Origin: Orobanche coerulescens
Lineage: Eukaryota > Streptophyta > Magnoliopsida > Lamiales > Orobanchaceae
DNA: 64,000 nucleotides
Direction: 5' to 3'
Assembly: GCA_033398695.1 (NCBI GenBank)
Contig: CM065815.1
Location: 105,552,501-105,616,500 of the forward strand
Below, piece after piece: positions 57,819 through 64,000 of the stretch. Below the pieces are notes generated by a model. The model ran no database searches and was not told where the DNA came from. It saw only the letters and a list, made by a program, of their open reading frames with translations. Position 1 is the first letter of the stretch. Every line of letters starts with the position of its first letter. A program made the translations under genes and the position numbers.

Positions 57819-59806
57819 TGTAATATCCATGTATTTTGTATGTGTTAATTTGAGTGTATATTGTTGAATTATGGTTAATTGGAGAGGGTTGTATTGATGG
57901 CTGATATTGGAGTGTTCTTGGTTGGTAATCCTTGAGCTTGTAATTTTCGGACTGTGTTCATTCTGGCCAGACTTCGCGAATTTTATACTAGAGAGTAGCA
58001 GTTAGCGCGCGCTAGGTTTCCTTGGTAGTGCACGCTATCCAAGTGTGAGTATCTCATGCTACCCTTGTGTGTGGCGCACGCTACGCCTGCTGGGCAGTGA
58101 GCCTCCTAGACTTTGGAACGGGGCATTAGCCCACGCCAATGGTAGGGTAACGTACGCTATTGGAGTAGACTATCGCACTTTAAGTAGTATGGTGGCGCGC
58201 GTTATTGCGACAGGACAGTGAGGACAGTAAGGTTCTGGACTGCAAGTGTTATGGGGTAACGCACGCTATTGCTGGAGTTAGCACACGCTAGTAACGATGA
58301 ATAACGCACGCTAACCATTACGGGTAACGCACGCTAGCGCGACCAATGTAGAAAGCTCGGCACCGCCTTTCAAAGGCGGTGGGCTGCTTTTAAGCTCGAT
58401 AGCGAATGCTACACTTTGCTCGTAGCGCGCGTTAATCATCGCCCAGTATATATAGGACTGTGTGGCTTATATTTCGTCATTTTCGTCCTTCCCTCCTCTC
58501 TCCTCCAGTGACGGGCGACCTAGGGTTTAGAAGAGTGCGGTTTTTCACCTGATATCATCATCCAATCGCATTTTGAAGTTCCTAACGTAGAGTTATCATC
58601 ATCTTAACGCCTGCTACCATCCGGATTTAGGTAATTCATGCTAAAACCCTAGTTTCGGGATTTGGGGTTTTTCTTGCAACTTTATTACTTAAGGCCACTG
58701 ATTGACCTTAATTTGTGTTGGATTGGGATGATATAACCATAATCCCTTGTTCTTGTTGAAATTCTTGGGTTAAAATTTGAGCGTTCGTTCGTAGTCGGGG
58801 CATGACCCATGTTGTCCGCATGGTGTTTGGCTGTCTAAGGGTAAAACTTAAGAGATTCTTTCATTTCAGTCATATTGTCCTAAATATGGCCTTGTGTTAT
58901 GCTAGGGTCAGATCGTTGAGGAAGGTCAGACCTCAGGTTCCTCAGTTCATTGTTTCTTGTGTTGTTCCAACTAAGGCAAGTACTTTGATTGTGTTTAATG
59001 TACTTCATGTGAGTATGTGGAAAATGTGATTTTATGAAAAGTGGTAATTTCAGAAAATGTGATTTGTGCCATTTCGTGAAAAAGTGATGATTTTTGAAAG
59101 TGCGACATGTGGTCGTGTACCAAGTAAAACCACCGAGAGTCCCCTGGGTTCCGTAGACCGAGGCTTCTGCGGTTCACTTGGTAGGGTTGTACAGCCAGAG
59201 GGGCCTGACGAGGTCTCTTTGGGGAGTGGTATGTATCTCGCGTGAGGTATAGTACCAGTATAGCCCCCGTTGTTTTGTGATAATGATCGTGGTATAGTAT
59301 TCCGGAATATTTGAAATGGCATCGTGGTTTGGTTATTTATTCATTGTTGTACATATTCTAGAATCATTGTACTTGCACCGGCTATTGCTGACCCCTTGTG
59401 GGTGAATACTTGTTCTGTATTCAGGTACAGGTCTGGAAGGCGATACGGCATAGGGCAGACATGAGCTTGATGGGTAGCAGTGATGTCTTGTGTCATTCTC
59501 GAGTTGTGGTTGTTTTGTTTGAGATGAATAGTGGTTTGTTTTGTACTCGCGCGAGTACCGTCATGTAATGTATATTTGGTGTGCTATGTGGTCGTTTGAT
59601 AAATGATGTTGTATCGGTCATAGTACCTTGGAACAATGTGTCGTTTGTTATGATGTTGAGTTGTTTTAAAGGGATTGTTGTTAACATTTCATGTATTTCG
59701 TGAGTGGAAACTGTTAATGAGATTTTGTGTTGGTCTAAGCCGGGTAGGTTCTCCAAAAAGAATCTATGGCGCTGTAATAGCCCTATATATCATGGGGGTC
59801 CTTACA
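57819..59806 (+). repeat. 3' LTR of family D (1988 bp)
   Basis: TGTAATATCC at 57819 to CCTTACA at 59806: the only full-length D LTR in the window. Array at 58003-58434, palindrome ACCGCCTTTCAAAGGCGGT at 58362-58380, TATA box near 58448, ACCCCTTGTGGGTGAATAC block near 59391. Confidence 0.9.
58003..58434. repeat. Palindrome array of the D 3' LTR
   Basis: First group starts at 58003, 58026, 58050, 58072 (23, 24, 22); later groups mirror those at 47172-47475. Several copies are more degraded than in LTR 1 (for example TATCTCATGCTA at 58050). Confidence 0.88.
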
Positions 59807-61727
59807 AGATGGAACCCACAAGGATAAAAGATATTTTCGCAAATATTTGCAAACGCCAAAGAGGCTAACGACGGTACTATCTTTTTAAAAATGTTCGAAG
59901 ACTTTATAAAACCCGTTAATCAAAACCGTCGTAAAATCTCATTTGAAAGGACAAGGCCAGAGCATCGGAACTCAATAGTTTATAAAATGATTTCCAAAGT
60001 AACTTAAGTCACAAGATACCAAAAGGCCATTTAAAAATACTCACACAGCGGGAAAGACAAACAATTAAAAATACTCTAGCAATGGAATACAACAACTGAT
60101 CAGGAAACTCAATACACAAATACATGCCATAGCCAGTATCCTCCGAGAAGCTCCTCTCTTCACGACTGCTATAAGCTCAATATCCAAAGAACCTAAAAAG
60201 AAAGCCCACGATGGGGTCATCCATAATATCCAACAATGATAACAATCACATCACGTCAACACTTACATACCATTGAAATTACTAAGTAAGAATACGACTA
60301 ATGTAATCATGCCGCCGTAACTTTGCTTACTCGAATAATCCTCATCAAAATAACCATTATCATATTGTACATCTCGTAATCTCGATTAACCGATAAACTC
60401 AGACATAACATTTGTATTGTTCCTTAAACAATACTCAAGATTATCATAATATCATCACTAACTCATGATACGGAAAAATACCAGCTCTGGCCAATTCGAC
60501 CCATCAGATAACATCATCAAATCCCAACACGATAATCGATTGTCCATCAAAAGACGAATACCAAAGGAAATACAGAACATACCTCAAGATATGAAATGCC
60601 ACGCGAAATCACGTCAGTCTAATCCAAGATCAGATCAACACAACATACGGACATGGTCCTAACACAAGACCTACAAATGCATACTTATATAACAACGTCA
60701 ATATTCTCACATCAATAACAATAATGTATACTTATGGAAATACAATGATCCAGCACACACAACATAGATCCCAAGATGATCCTGAAAGACCAACACGAGG
60801 TGGATAACCAATAATATACGTATGCACAATAACAACACATGGATAATCCGATGATCCAATGTTCACTGCCTAGATCCCAAGATGATCCCGTCGTACCAAC
60901 ACGAGGTGGATAAACCCATCCAATGATCCAGTGCACGCTAGCATAGATCCCAAGATGATCCTGTCAGATCAAAACGAGGTGGACATACGACAACAATGCA
61001 CAAATGTATATTAACAAAAATACACAAATGCATAACAACAACAATACATGAATGTATCACAACATGATCGACATGAAATGACAAAAATGATTAGAGTACT
61101 TGCCCCGAGTCCTTCGAGAGCAATCCCGATGTCTAAACCATCACGAACCATTATCATCAATATTCGACGGTCCAAAATGTCACGGACTGTAGATAATTCA
61201 TATCTTCGTCTTTATCACAATGTATTCTCGATACCAAGTATACCAATAACAAAAGTAAATCATATACATTATGATTTAATTCCCAAAATCTGAAAACAAC
61301 ATACAATCCCAAATCTCCAGTGTTCACAATTATAATCATTGCTATACGAATTATAAACGAATGAAATCGAAACCATTCATTAAATATTATAAACTGTGCA
61401 AGTAATAACTTGCCTCGATACCAACACGGTGATGATAAAGCCGCTACAAATTCCATTTCCTTCGTCTACGAGGTCCTCAGCCCCGACCAAAGCAATCTAC
61501 GAACATTCTAGAACATGACCGCAAAGCAAGGTTCTAATCACTGATCAATAATCTCAACCTATTACAATAATCGATTAATACACATTCGATAATAATCAAC
61601 AACCGATATAACCAATCAACAAACCCGACGGCTCTACAATATGTCAGTTAAACATAGTCTGAACAATCCAACTCAAACCAGCACGAACTCATAACCACAA
61701 CACGATATACTATAGTGCCTGTCCACT

Positions 61728-61809
61728 TAGCGCATGTTAATTATACACCGTAGCGTGCGTTAAGTCATTTCAGTTAGCGTGTGTTAGCCAGTTCAGCTAG
61801 TGTGCGCTA
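61728..61809. repeat. Palindrome group of four in LTR F
   Basis: Starts at 61728, 61751, 61775, 61798 (23, 24, 23). A weak fifth member may follow near 61820. Confidence 0.88.
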
Positions 61810-62514
61810 ATGCTATACAGTTGCATGCCTTACAAGTATCGACTAACACCTTGCGACTACAGATACGAATGTAAAGGAAATCATATTCCAAGATCAATCA
61901 CAATCTTTCCAGATTCAATCTCATTATCATACTCACATGATATATATCATTAATCAATCATCATTCAACATGACTTAATCCTAGATATGAACATTTCATC
62001 TTCGTATCTAAAAACACCGATAATTTGACATACAATCGTCTTGTTATGGTATATTCATCAAGAAGTTCTTCAAGAACACCAAGTGATTCGAAACCATGTT
62101 CATAGTCATCAAAACAACATAATCCGATATCCTTTAACATGTAACTAATCATCCGACTCATAATCCAAGTCATATATATCCATTAAACCTCATATAACAT
62201 CATCACATGATAATCCAACATACTCCCTCCCAGATAATCATCATTTAAAATGAAAAACTAACAAAGGGATACGAAAATTACCTTGTATAGACAAACCATG
62301 AAGAAGAACAATCGAAATCCATTCCAAGAATCATCAATAACTTCAAGAACAAGGCTTTAATCCATGCTCTCCATCTTAATATTGTTAAGAATGATCATCT
62401 CTCAGTGTTTGGAACCTCAAACTTCTCTCTAAGAACTCTCTCTATCGAAATAAGGGAAGGAATGGCCGAATGAATATAATTCACACCTGCAATCATATAT
62501 ATAGTGACTGTTAT

Positions 62515-63109
62515 TAGCGTGCGCTACCTTCACAAAATAGCGTGCGTTAACATGCTTAGTGTGCACTAACTTCCCTTTTTAGCGTGCGCTATCGTAGTCG
62601 ATAGGCTACTGGCTTACATTGAACAATGATTTACGTACACAATGCCCATGCAATAACGTACGCAAATCCTCTGTTTAGCGTATGCAAGCGTGCGCTAATC
62701 ATAGTTGACTTGCTACAGTCTGCACCTATCCCGAAGATGCCCGTGCCCCCCACATGCCGAAAGCACCCTACAAAGCAAAGATTCCCTTTTGTCCGATCCA
62801 CCATTAGCGTGCGATAACCTTAGGATTTAGCGTGCGCTATTCCTTCATGGCAAACACCCGTTGACCTTATCGGAACATGCGCCAAAAGTAGCCTGACAAA
62901 GTCAAGATTCCTTTGGATCGATCTGATATTAGCGTGCGCTAACCATATGCATTAGCGTGCACTAAATGCCGATAATAATCAGCATGGGACGACCTGTCGG
63001 CCACCTTCCGAACCTTATCCCGAATGTCTTACATACGTTAGGGGTCCTCCTTAGCATACGTAACTCAACTCTCCTAGCGTGCGCTAAGTATACATCGTAT
63101 TGCGCGCTA
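62515..63109. repeat. Palindrome array of LTR F upstream of its TATA box
   Basis: Starts at 62515, 62538, 62557, 62580; 62654, 62676; 62805, 62829; 62930, 62953; and 63030, 63052, 63075, 63098 (22, 23, 23). Pairs or groups of four again with about 23-bp steps. Confidence 0.88.
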
Positions 63110-63397
63110 ACATGGCTGTACTTAGCCATTTTCAGCTATTCTTGTCCAACGTCTCAACATACTAGAATACGAATATACGACATACTGAATACATACACTC
63201 CTTCCAACAATATTCTCATACGATACGCCGACACATAATATCTTCAAATACAACTGTCAACCAAGTGCGGTAATTATACCAATACAGATGTCTCAGTCCT
63301 TAAATTATTTAATCCACACTGTACAGATTCTACTATGTACAACATAACTCGGGTAAAATAACATTAAACAATAGTAGTAGAAATTCCTGATATTACA

Positions 63398-63435
63398 TAC
63401 TACACCACTTAAAATAAGTTTCATTCTCGAAACTT
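63398..63435 (-). other. Polypurine tract of element F
   Basis: On the minus strand a TTTCGAGAATGAAACTTATTT block precedes the LTR start TGTAATATCAGG, parallel to gypsy-1 and C. Confidence 0.65.
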
Positions 63436-64000
63436 GCAATCCGTCATAGAAAAACCAACAAACCGTCCAACCAAAATATTCCGAAACCATCACAACAACG
63501 ATCAATCATCATCATTAACGAATAACCAAAACAGTATACTTATAAATACGCAAAGTCGACGATCTCCTGAGATACTAGCAAGTGACTTCACTGTTAAGGC
63601 TCAATTCGCTTACAATCATGATTCCATAAGTCTCAACAAAATATATCATCTTTGGATGAAATAATCTATCCGTGTCAAAGCCTGTTTGTATAGTTACGCA
63701 ATCAAGTCCCAATCCTGATAAAATGAATAATACACGATACATCTGAGAAACAACTGCCCAAAACAATGACATAAATCCCGAAACATCGACACAAAATTCG
63801 AACGCTCATACGATCATTAACAATGATCAATCAGCAACTTAACCGAGAATCTCATCAACATGATAAACTTTAATATGACCAACAAAAGGTCAAAACACAA
63901 CCGAGTATATCATCAATATGATAAATTCCAATATCACCAATGAACGATCAACAGTAATCGAGAATACCCTCTCACAATAAGTTCTAACACGGTCAACATG
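63436..64000. other. Start of the internal region of element F
   Basis: AT-rich, with frequent ATCAACA/ATGATCAA words and no recognisable integrase end. In an intact element the integrase C-terminus should appear here within tens of bases, so pol is either displaced or lost. Confidence 0.4.

Larger units (their letters stand above)
59807..63397 (-). repeat. LTR F, about 3.6 kb, outer end missing
   Basis: Ends CTGATATTACA at 63397 followed by a PPT, so it is the 3' LTR of a minus-strand element running out of the window. The low end begins inside the LTR (GGAACCCACAAGG resembles position 37654 of LTR E); the first ~50 bp are replaced by family D. No genes. It holds repeated GATCC..GACCAACACGAGGTGG blocks (about 60774, 60881, 60952), arrays at 61728-61809 and 62515-63109, and TATATATAG at 62496-62504. 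Confidence 0.75.

Noticed and set aside
9236..63109. Palindrome arrays considered as a CRISPR array
   Set aside because: Repeats are 12 bp, degenerate and part of LTR promoters in a plant-type genome; there are no unique spacers of constant length and no cas genes.

Overview
The window looks like a piece of heterochromatin from a flowering plant, probably a eudicot. Everything I can identify is transposable-element DNA: at least four Ty3/gypsy Tekay/Del-like LTR families, one Tat-like gypsy element, two Ty1/copia elements (one Sirevirus-like), a Stowaway-like MITE and a non-autonomous CACTA element. Plant-type evidence: LTRs with TG..CA ends, primer-binding sites matching the initiator tRNA-Met (TGGTATCGGAGC), 69-86 nt introns with good plant splice sites, and CACTA/Stowaway termini. 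I see no host gene, tRNA, rRNA or CRISPR array.

Layout. (1) 1-7662: a minus-strand Tat-like element; its 3' LTR is cut by the window edge. It keeps gag, has no pol, and carries an intron-containing gene on the opposite strand with its own TATA box. It is inserted in the gag of (2) a minus-strand Tekay-like element ('gypsy-1'). The full gypsy-1 copy is 8309-17981, and a second internal region continues beyond its 3' LTR (7663-8308), so the locus is an LTR-internal-LTR-internal tandem. (3) 17982-36540: an old, decayed plus-strand copia element. It hosts gypsy-1 in its 5' LTR and a solo gypsy LTR (19979-20900 plus 33141-34625) in its coding part. That solo LTR was in turn split by a young minus-strand Sirevirus-like element (20901-33135, TSD AGAAT), which carries an extra gene 3' of pol. 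(4) 36541-37589: short unassigned DNA with a Stowaway-like MITE (36651-36967). (5) 37590-46950: minus-strand element C. Its 3' LTR is interrupted by a solo LTR (37606-39567, TSD CAAAT), its internal region has collapsed, and its 5' LTR is truncated. (6) 46951-59806: plus-strand Tekay-like family D as a tandem, LTR-gag-(deletion)-LTR-gag-pol-LTR; the middle LTR carries a CACTA element (52215-53007, TSD GGC). (7) 59807-64000: a long minus-strand LTR (F) and the start of its internal region.

The strongest unexplained structure is in the gypsy LTRs. Just upstream of the TATA box, families gypsy-1, C, D, E and F carry arrays of a 12-bp near-palindrome, TAGCGYRCGCTA. Copies sit 21-24 bp apart (about two helical turns), commonly in groups of four, and the groups recur about every 125-133 bp. 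The Tat-like element has its own, different over-represented palindrome (CGATCG, about 33 copies in 7.66 kb). Two unrelated elements (Tat-like and Sirevirus-like) carry extra genes with the same broad plan: an N-terminal globular region, a Pro/charged linker and a C-terminal coiled coil.

How the pieces work together: gag and pol sets belong to separate retrotransposons, all of which show disabling stops or frameshifts in this window. Solo LTRs, shared-LTR tandems and truncated junctions record recombination and deletion. Coordinates of LTR ends, TSDs, PBS and motif spacings were read directly. Family and lineage names come from recognised protein motifs and layout and were not checked by any database search.
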